From: Humulus lupulus
Taxonomy: Eukaryota > Streptophyta > Magnoliopsida > Rosales > Cannabaceae
Assembly: GCF_963169125.1 (NCBI RefSeq)
Contig: NC_084802.1
Location: forward strand, 34,170,107 to 34,234,106
Length of the DNA stretch: 64,000 nt
Direction: 5' to 3'
Made by a program: the position numbers and the translations under genes. Below the pieces are notes generated by a model. The model was not told the DNA's origin and searched no databases. It saw only the letters and a list, made by a program, of their open reading frames with translations. This document shows positions 10,362 through 22,163 of this stretch, one piece after another (positions within the stretch are counted from its first letter, which is position 1; the number at the start of each line of letters is the position of its first letter).

Positions 10362-11040
10362 ATTGACCAACATTTTGGTCAACGACACTGCGTCAATTTA
10401 AACGATAGAAAAGAATTATAATGAACTGAAATCAAGAAAATGACACCAAATATTTTCTAGTGGTTTGGCCCTAAGAGTTGGAAATGACCTACGTCCACTT
10501 GCACTTTTATTCATCAAAGAAGTCTCAAACTTAAGATAAAAAAGAAACAAGGTTCAACTGAGTTTCTTAAGTTGAAAAAAGAATACGATTCGAATGGTTT
10601 TGTACGTAAAGTTCTTACAAAAGAAATCTCTAGCTTTTCCTCTCGTATTTTTTACTTAGTGGGCTACGGGCCCTTACAAGCAAATCTAGGTCCTACACGT
10701 GTAGGTTTGGGATCAATACATTCAGTTACACATTTAAATAATATAGGAATAATACAATTTAAATATCAGTTACATAAATATCTTGGGACATTTTATGGTG
10801 TCTCGTGAAACCCGGATCTTTGGGTTAAAGCGTCATTCTCATCGAGAAGGTCTTGTACTCCGAGCAGCTTCATGGGATAGTACTAGTCTACTCCATCATC
10901 GAGCAAGTTACTGGATCTTTGCTAAATAATCTTTTATATTCTAACGTAGCCTTCTCGAGCAGCTACTCCTTCCGACCAGCTCTCTAAATTTAATGTGGTA
11001 TGACGCCACGTGTCTCTTTCGTAGAAGCCATGTCATCAAG
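10362..11040 (-). mobile_element. Gypsy LTR, minus strand (copy 1 of family)
   Basis: The segment aligns by eye over more than 500 bp, in the same orientation, with 63413-64000. Shared blocks include GACCTACGTCCACTTGCACT, AGGTTCAACTGAGTTTCT and ATATCTTGGGACATTTT. In the minus direction it ends near 10362 (..TTGGTCAAT). The right edge is soft, around 11040. It is the 5' LTR of the gag fragment at 8997-10335. Confidence 0.65.
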
Positions 11041-11141
11041 TCAAAATTGGGTTAAACAACTTAAATCCTATGAGAAATTTATAGTTGTCATGCACTCAGC
11101 CAAATTACCACTAGCATAACCGAGTTTAAAGATAACATGTA
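11041..11141. other. Short unassigned stretch
   Basis: About 100 bp lies between the gypsy LTR and the decayed 84-codon frame. No 5' LTR of the following Tekay element is visible here, so that LTR has been lost. Confidence 0.4.
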
Positions 11142-11396
11142 ATGAGGTTTTATTTGACACCGATTGAGGATAAATATGACATATTTATGGATAGGTTTTC
11201 TCAAAATTTTAGAATTATTGAAGATATCAATTTACCAAACGGGGAGATAGGTGAAAGAGTGCACCAATTATAAAATAATCTTAGGGGAAGATTTCTTAAT
11301 AATGTTCCTTTCACCTCAAGATTTATCTATACCCAAGATGATTATGAGGACTTCACTCAGGACATGTTAGAAGATGGGTCTGATGTGGAAGATTAG
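11142..11396 (+). pseudogene. Decayed 84-codon frame of unknown function upstream of chromovirus gag
   Basis: An ATG at 11142 opens a frame that runs 84 codons to TAG at 11394-11396, broken only by one TAA at codon 44. The predicted product is rich in acidic and aromatic residues (for example RFIYTQDDYEDF) and ends in an acidic tail. I recognise no family. It may be a leader ORF of the Tekay element or the tail of another inserted gene. The single stop in an otherwise clean frame suggests it was once coding. Confidence 0.35.
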
Positions 11397-11921
11397 AAAG
11401 AAAAAAAATAAGTGCATGATCATTAGTTTATTTTATAAATTCTACTAGTTTGTAAATAAATTTTATATTTCAATAAAGTTTATTATTTCTTTTATTGTAT
11501 TATTTGAATGATATTGTTTAGTAAATATTAAGAAATGTTTGGGCTCAATTGAAAGTGTAAAGTTTAAATTCCTCTCTTATGGGTTAACCCGTTTGTGAAG
11601 GCCCAATTGTTTTGCATTATTAGATTGGACCTAATTAAAATGAATAATAATTAAATAAAGCAAGGGATTAAATTCCTTTCTTTTGGGCTCAAGTGGAAGT
11701 TAGGGGGTCTGAGTAGTGGGTACGATATACTGAACCCAGCCCTCCTCCATGGAAAATTCAATTGTTAAGGCCCATTTACCCGAGTTGGACTTAATTGTAT
11801 TAGGGTAGTTCTAGTTTATAACCTAATAGATAATATTATAATAGGCTAAGTTAATATTTTTGTTTGCTTTTATCTGTTTTAGTTTTTACAAATTTTCTCT
11901 TTTAGGGAAATAGAAAGAATT
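11397..11921 (+). other. Leader of the Tekay-type chromovirus
   Basis: This non-coding stretch leads up to gag. It contains a moderately conserved-looking block around 11715-11755 (GGTACGATATACTGAACCCA), flanked by repeated GGCCCAATT/GGCCCATTT phrases. No promoter or primer site is recognised. Confidence 0.4.
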
Positions 11922-12656
11922 ATGGACTAGGAACCTAGAAGATCGGTAAGACTAAATTGTCAAGGAAGAGGATGACGACGACGTAGAGGAGAAGTTGCTG
12001 CTCCTATACATGAAGAGTTTCTAGAAATACCAGTAGCCCCTGGAGCACCAGTAATCTCGAACGTAGCCGAGGAGCCGGCAGCTGCTGCTACTAGAGTAAA
12101 TATAGAAAGGGAAAATGCCCATCTTAGGGCAGAATTAAGAAGAAGGGAGGGGGAATTTCAGCAAATGAACCAAGGTCAACCACAGCAAGTGGCACAACTC
12201 GTCATTCCCCTAGCACAACTAATGCAATTGGTGGAGCCTGACTATGAGGCAGTAGACAAATGCTTCAGAAAACAATATCCACCAAACTTTGATGGGGGAT
12301 CTGATCCAATAGATACGGAAGAATGGCTTCGATCGATGGAGTCCATCATAGAACATATACGGCTAGGAAATGAAGATCGAGTTTCATACGCCTCAAGTTT
12401 ACTTAAGAAAGATGCCTACATCTGGTGAGACATAGATAAACAAACGACCACAAATGGAAACATGACGGTGGTCAAAACCAAAAGGCCGACAAGAAGGGAA
12501 AGACTGTGTTAGAAGGCAACGTAAATAAGAAGCCTTACGTAGAGCATCCTTAGTGTCGTATCTATAAGAGGAAGCATTCAGGGGAATACATATACAAAAC
12601 TACAGGTTGCTTCAACTATGGAAAAGAATGTCACCTTAAAAAGGAGATTGCCTAAA
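11922..12656 (+). pseudogene. Chromovirus Gag remnant
   Basis: The reading starts at ATG 11922; its third codon is TAG, explained by one CAG-to-TAG change in the usual basic start. An Arg-rich N-terminus and a spacer precede the Retrotrans_gag core at 12165-12428, with FDGGSDPIDTEEWLRSMESI, which stops after AYIW. The rest of the core is deleted. Sequence resumes in the Lys-rich tail and a degenerate zinc-knuckle region at about 12550-12640, where cysteines remain but the CX2CX4HX4C pattern is lost. It cannot make a working Gag. Confidence 0.75.
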
Positions 12657-12657
12657 G

Positions 12658-14188
12658 TTGAGGGAGCAGAAGAGAGATAATAAGCTAGTACCAGCCAGGG
12701 TTTTCGCTCTTACAAGGGGTGAGGCAGAAACTAGTAATACAGTGGTATCAGGTCATATCACTATCTTTGGAAAACCATGCAATGTTTTATTTGATTCAGG
12801 AGCTACGCATTCCTTTGTCTCTATGAATATAATGGATAGCTTAGATAAGCCTTACACACATTTTAGAGATAAGTTTGTTACGAAACTACCCTCGGGGGAA
12901 AGAATGATATCTAGTAAAGGGGTGCGCAACATAGTAGTTAGAATCGAAGGCAGAGAGTTACTAGTAGATTTGATCGAGCTAGACCTTAAGGATTAGGATG
13001 TAATATTAGGAATGGAATGGTTAGCAAAGCATGTAGCAACAATAGACTGTAAGAGTATGATAGTCAAATTTAAAGCAGAAGACATAGAGTAGTTCACCTA
13101 CAAAGGAGAAGTTTCTCAAACTCGCATAACTTTAGTCTCAGCTCTCAAAGTTCAAAGGTTGATCAGTAGTGGATGCCAAGCATTTCTATCCAGCGTGATG
13201 GACAAGTCATGAGAAATGCAACTAGAACCAAAGAACATCCATATTGTTTGTGAATTTCCCGAGGTGTTTCCAGAAGATTTACTGAGATTACCTCCGAATA
13301 GGGAAATTGAGTTTGAAATAGAGTTGGCACTAGAGACAGAACCAATATCGAAGGTTTCTTATAGAATGGTGCCTACCGAGTTAAAGGAGTTAAAGATGCA
13401 AGTTTAGGAGCTGTTAGACAAGGGCTTCATCCGACCTAGCTATTCGCCTTGGGGTGCACCAGTGCGTTTCGTCAAGAAGAAGGACGAGAGCATGAGGATG
13501 TGCATCGACTATTGGGAACTAAACAAGGTGACGATCAAGAACAAATACCCTTTCCCCGAATAGACGATCTCTTTGATTAACTGCAAAGATCCACGGTATT
13601 TTCAAAGATATATTTGCGATCTGGGTATCACCAACTAAGGGTACGGGAAGAAGATATCCCAAAGACGGCTTTCCGGACCAATTATGGACACTAAGAGTTT
13701 TTTGTGGTGTCTTTTGGCTTAATGAATGCACTAGTCGTGTTCATGGATCTTATGAACCAAGTTTTGAAAGATTACTTGGATAAGTTCATTGTGGTGTTCA
13801 TAGATGACATATTGATCTACTCAAAGACGAAAGTCGAGCATGAAGAACACTTGCGATTGACATTGGAATGGCTTAAGAACCATCAACTATATGCCAAATT
13901 CAAGACGTACGGATTCGGGCTAGAAAATATGGCATTTCTAGGTCACATTGTATCTAAGAAGTAGACCGAGTGAAGATAGAAGTAGTTAAGGACTGGCCTA
14001 AGCCCAAGAGCGCAATTGGGGTGGGGAGTTTTCTGGGCTTAGTGGGATATTACATATGAATTGTTGAAGGGTTTTCCAAAATAGCTACACCCTTAACAAA
14101 TTTAACAAGGAAATAGCAGAAGTTCACATGGACAGAGAAAAGTGAAGAAAGCTTCCAAACATTAAAAGACAAGCTCATATCGGCACCA
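12658..14188 (+). pseudogene. Chromovirus protease and reverse transcriptase remnant (5' pol)
   Basis: The aspartic protease motif LFDSGATHSFVS is at about 12786-12821. Reverse transcriptase follows, with the entry segment near 13420-13550, several stops and a frameshift around 13560-13700, and then the catalytic region FIDDILIYS near 13800. The Phe replaces the usual Tyr of YxDD. The segment ends at 14188-14193, where the copia solo LTR enters within the start of the RT/RNase H connection. The same frame resumes at 22164 once the insert and one duplication copy are ignored. The product is non-functional. Confidence 0.75.
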
Positions 14189-15527
14189 GTTCTTGTAGGA
14201 TTAATGCCCTAAAAGCATGTAAAGACATTTTATTGATTTAAATAAAAGTATAATTTTATTATATTTTAATGTTATAATTATTGTTTGAATTAATTATATA
14301 ATAATATCAAGAAAATTCCTTATTCATTCATGAGAATATGATCTTGTATTAATACGAGAGAATTAAGATCATATATAATGAATAAAATAGTCAGTAACAT
14401 ATTAAAGTATGGAATCTTTAATGAATGGTTACTAGTGCAGTTTACTAAGCATACGGGATGCAAGTGATCTAAATTCAAATTACTGATGTGGATAAACATC
14501 AGGACCGATGAGATTATTTTTATAAACTTGTCGTTTGACATAATGATTTAATTCTTATCATAATAGATGATCATTTGTAGATCAATCTAAATCATGAGTA
14601 TTCATTAACTCATGTATGTGTTTATTGGATCTTTTGATTCACTCGTTTAGGTTTCTTAGTATAATGAGGCTAATGAATTTTTTTTTTGGAGATTCAATAC
14701 CATGAATGGCTGGGAACATGATTTACAATAATGGAATCCATACTTTCCTAATAGAATGAATATTGGTCCTCTTAAGAGTTAATTCTGGAACTGAATAGTT
14801 ATTGAGCTCAAATCTATAATTTGATTATAGATTAATTATTCGTTAGTGAATTAATGGTACTTAAGGATCAAGAGGTAATTAGAAGGGTAAAACGATAATC
14901 TTGACCAGCTCTAATTAACAAACCAATAAATGGAGGACAGAACTACATTTATGATTATATCAATGGACTACAAGAGAAAACTTTGTAAATATAATTCTAT
15001 AAATACTTAGAGTGCAATTCCATATTTATAGTGGAGTAATCATGGAATTAATAAATAAGATTATTAGATTAAAGAGTATAATTAATAATCTGGTTTATTG
15101 GAGCTTCGTATTATAGATCAATGGTCCCCAGATCACTTTTGTCTTACACTGTCAAGGGTAAGGATGTTAGAATAAAGATTTGTAGAGAGAAGGACTTAAT
15201 TGCAAAGGAATTAATTTTCCAGGGCAAGGAAATAATTATGTGATAATTATGGGCAATTGATTAATTATGAATTAATTAATTAATTATTTAACTATATAGT
15301 TTTTATTTTGAAAAACGGTATGTTAAAATAAATATTAATCATGTTTGGATCAATATAAAAAGAGAGATTAATAATTATCTTATTTATAATAAGATATTTA
15401 TTTATTTATTAAAACTAATATTTTAAGATAAAGTTAATTTTGAATTAACTGATATTTTTGGGATAAATATATTGTCTTAAATATTAATTAAACAAATAAA
15501 TGAGAAAATTAGGGAGAGCCCTAATAG

Positions 15528-15539
15528 TGTGGTGTGAAG
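15528..15539 (+). other. Left arm of LTR stem-loop (copy 2), split by insertion
   Basis: The run GTGTGGTGTGAAG at the end of the left half pairs with sequence at 21491-21533 (CACTCACT, loop GCAT, AGTGAGTG, then GGCACCACAC). Removing the gypsy insertion gives a hairpin with two 8-bp stem blocks and an asymmetric bulge. Confidence 0.6.
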
Positions 15540-16158
15540 TGTCACGGGCCGCCAACTTCGATACTCGAATGGACGGAACGTGCGGCACTTGTTAGCACTT
15601 TTAACTAGCAAGTCAGTCTAGAATTCACACCTGCGGCAAGCAAACTCAATGGTTAGCCACGTTACAAGTCTCACACAAGTAAGGGCAATTATGAAGCGGG
15701 AGCAAGCACGAGGCAAGATATCCAGAGGCAACATCCCACACAACAATCAGAGCCAACAACACAGTCAAGTGGCACACAATGGCCCAACGAAGGCAACAAA
15801 CAAGCAACACATAGACTGTAAAGAATGCATACACAAAGGGACATGGTAAAGCATCATTTTATTCATATAAGGCCTTGATAGGGCAAGGGAGTACATAGCT
15901 TAAGCCCCTATCTGCTGGTGGCCATGGTGCTTCCTTAAGTCACTAGGTCACCCCCCCTTAAGGAGCATTCTAAGCAAATGAAGTCTTCCCAGGAACATAT
16001 ATGATTTTTTTCTGGGAGATATATGCATAATTACAAAAGTGCCATTCCCTACCCCTGAGGTTACTTGGTGCTAGACTTGACTAATGATCAAGCACCAAGG
16101 CATGCTCATACATACAAAAATGGCCCCCTAGAGATGTGCCATGACGCAGCACGTCACA
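15540..16158 (-). mobile_element. 3' LTR of the chromovirus
   Basis: It is 619 bp and has TGT..ACA ends. It pairs with 20867-21490. Differences include a shorter C-run near 15950 (7 C against 12 at about 21278). A 66-codon open frame occurs in both LTRs at the same place, which reflects LTR identity and not a gene. Confidence 0.9.
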
Positions 16159-16171
16159 CTCTCCCCCACTT
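16159..16171 (-). promoter_or_regulatory. Polypurine tract
   Basis: The minus strand reads AAGTGGGGGAGAG, directly abutting the 3' LTR start TGTGACG. It primes plus-strand DNA synthesis and confirms the minus orientation. Confidence 0.8.
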
Positions 16172-19100
16172 AAATCTTTGGCGTCCTCGACAAACTTGCC
16201 CCTTGCTGATCTTCAATCTTCTGCGTATGCTTGTGTAAGTCCTCCGCCCTTTCCCAGCAAATTTCTTCATCTACGAGCCCTTTCCACTTCACCAGAAACT
16301 CTTTCTTCTTCTTTCTGTCCACGACCACGGTCCTCTCTGCTAGGATTTCTTCAAGTTGTCTGCTGCTTCGTGGTTTGACGCTGACTCCTTCTCTGGTAGA
16401 CTGGTTGTGCGCTGGCTCTTCTGGATCTTCGTGATACGGTTTGAGGTTGCTGACGTGCAAGACCGGGTGTATCTTCATCCATTATGGTAAGCTGACTTTG
16501 TAGGAGGTCAGGCCCACTTTCGAGATGACTGGAACAGGACCCTCGTATTTGCAGACGAGTCTGATGTCCTTATTCCCTCAGAATCTCAGTTGTTCGAGCC
16601 TCAGCTTGATCATCACTAAGTTGCCTGCTTTGAATTCCAGCGGTCGTCTCTTCTGATCTGCTCATTTTTTCATTCTCTTTGATGCCTTCTCCAGGTAGGC
16701 TCGGGCAATCTCGGTGGTTTTCTTCCAGTCTTTCGTGAAATTGAAGGCTCTCGGATTTCTTCCGTGATACTCATCCACTGTGTGGGGTAACAGCGGTTGC
16801 TGACCGTTAACAACTTCAAAAGCGCTCTTGTTTGATGAAGAACTCTTCTGAGAGTTGAAACAAAATTGAGCTACGTCTAGTAGTTGTGGCCAATTCTTTT
16901 GGTTAGCACTGACGAAATGCCGCAAATACTCTTCCAGCATCCCATTGAATCTTTCAGTTTGTCCGTCTGTTTAAGGATGGTAGCTCGAGGAAATATTTAG
17001 TTGTGACCCCAAAAGGTTGAATAACTCCGACCAAAAGGTCCCTGTGAATCTTCCATCACGGTCACTAACTATATTTTGGGGTACTCCCCAATACTTAACT
17101 ACATACTTGAAGAAAAGTCTCGTTGTCTCTTCCGCCGAGCAATATTTTGACACCGGTATGAAGGTTGCATACTTTGAAAATCTGTCCACGAACACTAAGA
17201 TCGCACTCAAGTCTCCCGTCTTCGGTAAACTAGTAATGAAGTCAAGCGACACACTCTCCCATGGTCGGCTTGGGACTAACAAAGGTTCCAACAACCCTAG
17301 CGTCTTGTGTCTCTCCACTTTGTCTTGATGGCAGGTGAGACAGGTTTTGGTATACTCCACGATATCGTCGCGCATTTGTGGCCAGTAGTACCCCTGCTTC
17401 AACAAGGCATGGGTTCTCTGCCACCCTGGATGACCCGCCCACAAGGTGTCGTGACACTCGCTCATTAGTGTCCTCCGCAAATCTCCCATCTTGGGAACAT
17501 ATAAGCGGCCACCCTTAGCCCACCAAAGATCGTCTTCTACCCAAAATTGGTGAGTCTTTCCCTCTTTTGCGAGATTCATGATGGTCTTCACCACCGGGTC
17601 TTTCACCAGGTTCTCCTTAATGCGCTCTCGGAGTGGAGTGGTCACCATGCTAGCCGACATATTAGCCAACAATTTTAGAGCCGCTAACTCAGCTTTGCGA
17701 CTCAGGGAATCAGCTGCCTGGTTTATACGGCCCGCCTTGTGTTCGAAATGAAAGTCAAATTCTGCTATGAACTCCTGCCATCGTGCTTGTTTAGGGGTAA
17801 GCTTTGGCTGGGTGAGGAAATGACTCACCGTGGCATTATCTGTCTTCACCACAAACTTCGACCCCAACAAGTAGTGCCTCCACACTCGTAGACAATGAAT
17901 TACTGCGAGAAGCTCCTTCTCTTGGGCAGTGTACCACCTCTCTACCTTCGTGAGTTTGCGGCTTTCATAAGCTACGGGGTGGCCCTCTTGTACAAGCACC
18001 CCTCCCAAGGCAAAATCAGACGCGTCTGTCTGCACTTCAAAGGGCCTACCAGCATCTAGTAAGGCTAGGACAGGATCTCGCATCATGGCTTCTTTCAGAC
18101 TCCTAAATGCTTCGACACACCTATCGGTCCACGTCCAAGTTACACCCTTCTTCAACAACTCTGTCAAGGGTGTCGCCCTTCTTGAATAGCCCTCCAAAAA
18201 TCTTCGATAATAGTTGGCTAAACCAAGGAAAGAGCGTAACTCCTTCAAATTTGTGGGGGCCTTCCAGTCTTGAATGGCCCGCACCTTCTCTAGATCCATA
18301 CGAATCCGACCACGTTCTACTATGTGGCCTAGGAACTTGATTCTCTCTTGTGCGAAGGAGCACTTTTCTCACTTCACATAGAGTTGGTTCTCTCTCAATT
18401 TCTGAAACACTTGGGATAAGTGTCGTTGATGTTCTTCTATTGTGGAGCTATAGACCACAATGTCATCCAAGTAGACTACCACGAACTTGTCTAGGTATTC
18501 TTGGAAAACTTGGTTCATCAACGTACAGAATGTGGCTGGTGCGTTCGTCAACCCAAATGGCATGACTCGGAACTCGTATGCTCCATATTGAGTCACACAC
18601 GTTGTCTTCGGCTCATCCCCTTCGGCTATCCACACTTGATAGTAGCCTGATCTCAAGTCCAGTTTTGTAAAGAATTTAGCTCCACTCAACTGGTCGAATA
18701 AGTCGGCGATCAAGGGGATGGGGTACGTATTACGCACTGTCACTTTATTGAGAGCTCGGTAATCAATACATAGTCTCAAGCTCCCGTCGTGCTTTTTCTG
18801 GAATAGCACGGGTGCACCATATGGTGCCTTCGATGGCCTGATGAAGCCTGCCTCTAGTAAATCCTTCAACTGCTTCCTCAGTTCTGCTAGTTCGGGGGGC
18901 GCCATTCTATAGGCCGCCTTTGCAGGTGGTTTGGCTCCCGGCACCAGCTCAATCTGGTGATCAATCCCTCTTCTAGGTGGTAAGGCTTTGGGGAGTTGGT
19001 CCGGCATCACATCCCCATACTTCTTCAAGACCATTCGAATTTCTGGTGGGATGACTTCATCCACCGTATCCTCGTATATTGTGGGTAGGATAATATACGT

Positions 19101-20822
19101 GGGCTCTTGTCTTCTCACGCCCTTCTTCAACTGCAAGGTTGACAGCAGCTTGGTTTCTGGGGACTGCTCTACTTTAGCAGGCACCACTGCAGGTGTCTCC
19201 CCCATTATGAGTAAGCTTCCCGTAGCTGGGATGGGAATGGCTCCTTTTTCCGTAAGGAAGTCCATACCCAATATCACATCAAAGTCGTCCATTTGCACGA
19301 CCACCAAGTCAGTCTGCCCCTCCCACGAGCTAATCTTCATGTTCACCTTTTTAGCCACGCCGGTTGTGGCCAAGGCTTCTGAGTTAACCGCTTTCATGCG
19401 GCCATGGTCCTTCTCCCATTTCAGTCCCAAACGCTTAGCTTTGATCTCCGAAATGAAGTTGTGAGTGGCGCCCGTGTCAATCATCACACTTCCAGCCATT
19501 TTACCGTTTAGAGCGGCGTCCACATACATTAGTCCCTTTCCAGGGGTCTTCTTCACTTTCGCACCGTGTTTCTTGAGAGTATTCAGCATCCGGAGGGCAC
19601 CCATGTGCGTATACCCCTCCTCCTCCTCTTCGTTGTTTTGTTCTGCTGGGGCAAATGTCGCCTGGAGGGCATTCATCTTGCCTTTGTGAGGACACTCTAT
19701 TGACTTATGAGGTCCGGTACAGATCCAACATGTAAGAGGCTTCTTGAACTGGGGGTTGCCACCTTTGCTAGGAGCGTTAGACTCCACCATCCTTTTCTCT
19801 CCTCCCCCACTCTTGCTCTGCCAAGACTTCCCAAACTTTTTACTCCCAACACTACTTCCACTAGTCGACGGATTGGTCTTCTTGGATTGAATGTTCCCTG
19901 ATGAGTAATCAGTTAATCGTTCGGCAACAGCCTGAGCAGTGGCTAGGTCAGCCACTCTCTGTCTCTCGAGCTCTTGCTTTGCCCAAGGCCTCGGACCTTC
20001 TAAAAACGCGAAGAGTTTGTCCACTTCGGACATGTCTTTTATATTTAGCATCAATCCAGAGAATTTCTTAACGTATTCTCGGATTGTGCCAGTGTGCTTC
20101 AGCTCTCTCAACTGGCGTCGAGATATGTAGGCAATATTTTTGGGGAGGAACTGCGTCTTCAACTCTCTCTTGAGATCTTCCCAGGTTGTTATGGTGCATC
20201 TACCGTTCTGAATATCGTCATACTTTGTCCTCCACCACACTTTGGCATCCGCAGAAAAGTACATCGTCGCCATGGCAACCTTGCCATCTTCCGATTCAGC
20301 TCTCACGGCTCGGAAGTAATGCTCCATATCAAAAAGGAAGTTCTCTAAGTCCTTCGCGTCTCTAGCCCCACCGTAGGGCCTCGGCTCCGGGACTTTTACT
20401 CTACCATATTCCATGCCAATGGGTCCGGTTGCAGGCTGGCTCCCAACTGCCCTCATGGTGAGGTTCAGCTTGGTGTTCATCTCCAACATTTCATCTTTAA
20501 TTGCCTCAACCGACACCCTGCAATTCTCTACAAGGTCATTTAATGATTCTTGTAGGTCCTTAACCGCTCGTTCCATTGCCTCCATACGTTCCTCCCTCTG
20601 AGGACTATGGGATGTGCTTGAAAGGTTTTCTCTCCTCTCGATTGCCGTTATGCGGGCCAGCAGATTGGTCGTATCCCGCTCCAACACAGCCACGCGGTTT
20701 AGTGCGTTAGTCGTCTCCGGTTCTAGCCTGACAGAGCTAAGATCCCTGACTCTTTCGTCCAGGCCATCTAGTTCTCCGACGCGCCTCTTCAGCACTTCAA
20801 TCCTTTGAGTGTTGCTCACCAT
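16170..20822 (-). pseudogene. Chromovirus Gag-Pol polyprotein, one frame with five stops
   Basis: The frame is uninterrupted in phase for 1,551 codons from ATG 20822 to TAA 16170. In order it has: Gag with a coiled-coil start; a zinc knuckle [13 protein letters not shown] near residue 370; protease [13 protein letters not shown] near 452; reverse transcriptase with YLDDIVVYS near 790; RNase H; an HHCC zinc finger; the integrase core; and a C-terminal chromodomain (FLVKWKGLVDEEICWE, near 16250-16310). Five in-frame stops occur, at 18369-18371, 16968-16970, 16662-16664, 16578-16580 and 16482-16484. Each could come from one C:G-to-T:A transition. No frameshift is present, so inactivation was by point mutation only. 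The chromodomain predicts targeted integration into marked chromatin in related elements. Confidence 0.9.
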
Positions 20823-20850
20823 TCTGCAGGGTCCCCAAGCTTTCTCAACT

Positions 20851-20866
20851 TAGCTCTGATACCAAC
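20851..20866 (-). promoter_or_regulatory. Primer binding site, initiator tRNA-Met
   Basis: The minus strand reads TTGGTATCAGAGCTA immediately after the 5' LTR, matching the 3' end of initiator tRNA-Met. Confidence 0.85.
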
Positions 20867-21490
20867 TGTCACGGGCCGCCAACTTCGATACTCGAATGGA
20901 CGGAACGTGCAACACTTGTTAGCACTTTTAACTAGCAAGTCAGCCTAGAATTCACACCTGCGGTAAGCAAACTCAATGGTTAGCCACGTTACAAGTCTCA
21001 CACAAGTAAGGGAAATTATGAAGCGGGAGCAAGCACGAGGCAAGCTATCCAGAGGCAACATCCCACACAATAATCAGAGCCAACAACACAGTCAAGTGGC
21101 ATGCAATGGCCCAACGAAGGCAACAAACAAGCAACACATAGACTGTAAAGAATGCATACACAAAGGGACATGGTAAAGCATCATTTTATTCATATAAGAC
21201 CTTGATAGGGCAAGCGAGTACACAGCTTAAGCCCATATCTGCTGGTGGCCATGGTGCTTCCTTAAGTCACCAGGTCACCCCCCCCCCCCCTAAGGAGCAT
21301 TCTAAGCAAATGAAGTCTTCCCAGGAACATATATGATTTTTGTCTGGGAGACATATGCATAATTACAAAAGTGCCATTCCCTACCCGTGAGGTTACTTGG
21401 TGCAAGACTTGACTAATGATCAAGCACCAAGGCATGCTCATACATACATAAATGGCCCCCTAGAGATATGCCATGACGCAGCATGTCACA
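20867..21490 (-). mobile_element. 5' LTR of the chromovirus
   Basis: This 624-bp partner of 15540-16158 ends at 21490 next to the second TGAAG. It carries a 12-base C run near 21278. Confidence 0.9.
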
Positions 21491-22163
21491 TGAAGCACTC
21501 ACTGCATAGTGAGTGTGGCACCACACACAAGGATATCTGTATCCCTGTGATTTGAATTTTGAATTTCAAAATTATTTGTTCAATTAATTATTTTATTATT
21601 CTTTTTAAATATGATTTAAATTGAATAATTAAATAGGTTACAACTGATTAGATTTATTTTAAATAAAATAAAGATTAATTAAATTAGTTAATTATCTTTA
21701 TAAAACCGAAAGAGCATACTTTCAGGATTAAGTTGTTTTAAGCAATTAAAAAGTTTAGAGTGTTAGACTCTCTCTCTGAAAAAGAAAGCGATAATTTTTC
21801 TTCAACCTGAAAAAATATTCAATACATCTTCTCTCAATCAAACCTCACTAGATCTCATGTGTTGAGTACATCTAGAGAGTTCTAAATCAACCTTTTGAAT
21901 CCTACATGCCCACACACGCCCTTGTGTGTTTGAGGATTGGTCTGGAAGATCAAGTGTGAGCTTTCAGAATCTGGATAGGAAGATCGTTGATTTATACAAA
22001 AAGATTTGTGGATTCTTGATAGGCTTCAAGAGATAATCTCTAATCTATTTTGTATGTGATTTAATATATTTATATATGTATGATCCTGACTGGTATTAAT
22101 AAATTTTTAAAAGACCCATTCAGCTGTGTAACTCTGATTTACACTTTTAATACCAATAGTTCT

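Larger units (their letters stand above)
15540..21490 (-). mobile_element. Full-length chromodomain gypsy element (chromovirus), minus strand
   Basis: It is a 5,951-bp element with two LTRs (15540-16158 and 20867-21490), flanked by TGAAG at 15535-15539 and 21491-21495. On the minus strand the order is 5' LTR, tRNA-Met primer site, single-frame gag-pol, polypurine tract, 3' LTR. By eye the LTRs differ at about 22 of 620 sites plus a C-run length change, so the insertion is moderately young. Using 1.3e-8 substitutions per site per year, a rate often used for plants, gives roughly 1.4 million years. That is an inference. It is the youngest layer of the nest. Confidence 0.92.
14194..22158 (+). 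mobile_element. Copia solo LTR inserted in chromovirus pol, itself split by a gypsy element
   Basis: The LTR opens TGTAGGATTAATGCCC and closes ..TAATACCAATA. It is flanked by GTTCT (14189-14193 and 22159-22163), a perfect 5-bp target duplication. After subtracting the gypsy element at 15540-21490 and one copy of its duplication, the LTR is about 2.0 kb. No internal copia sequence is present, so it is a solo LTR left by LTR-LTR recombination. It belongs to the same family as 1-1454 and 27191-28797. The host pol frame continues across the insertion. Confidence 0.85.

Noticed and set aside
15649..15849. 66-codon frame present in both LTRs
   Set aside because: The repetition only reflects the LTR pair.
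18988..19464. 158-codon plus-strand frame
   Set aside because: Antisense shadow of the chromovirus gag-pol frame.
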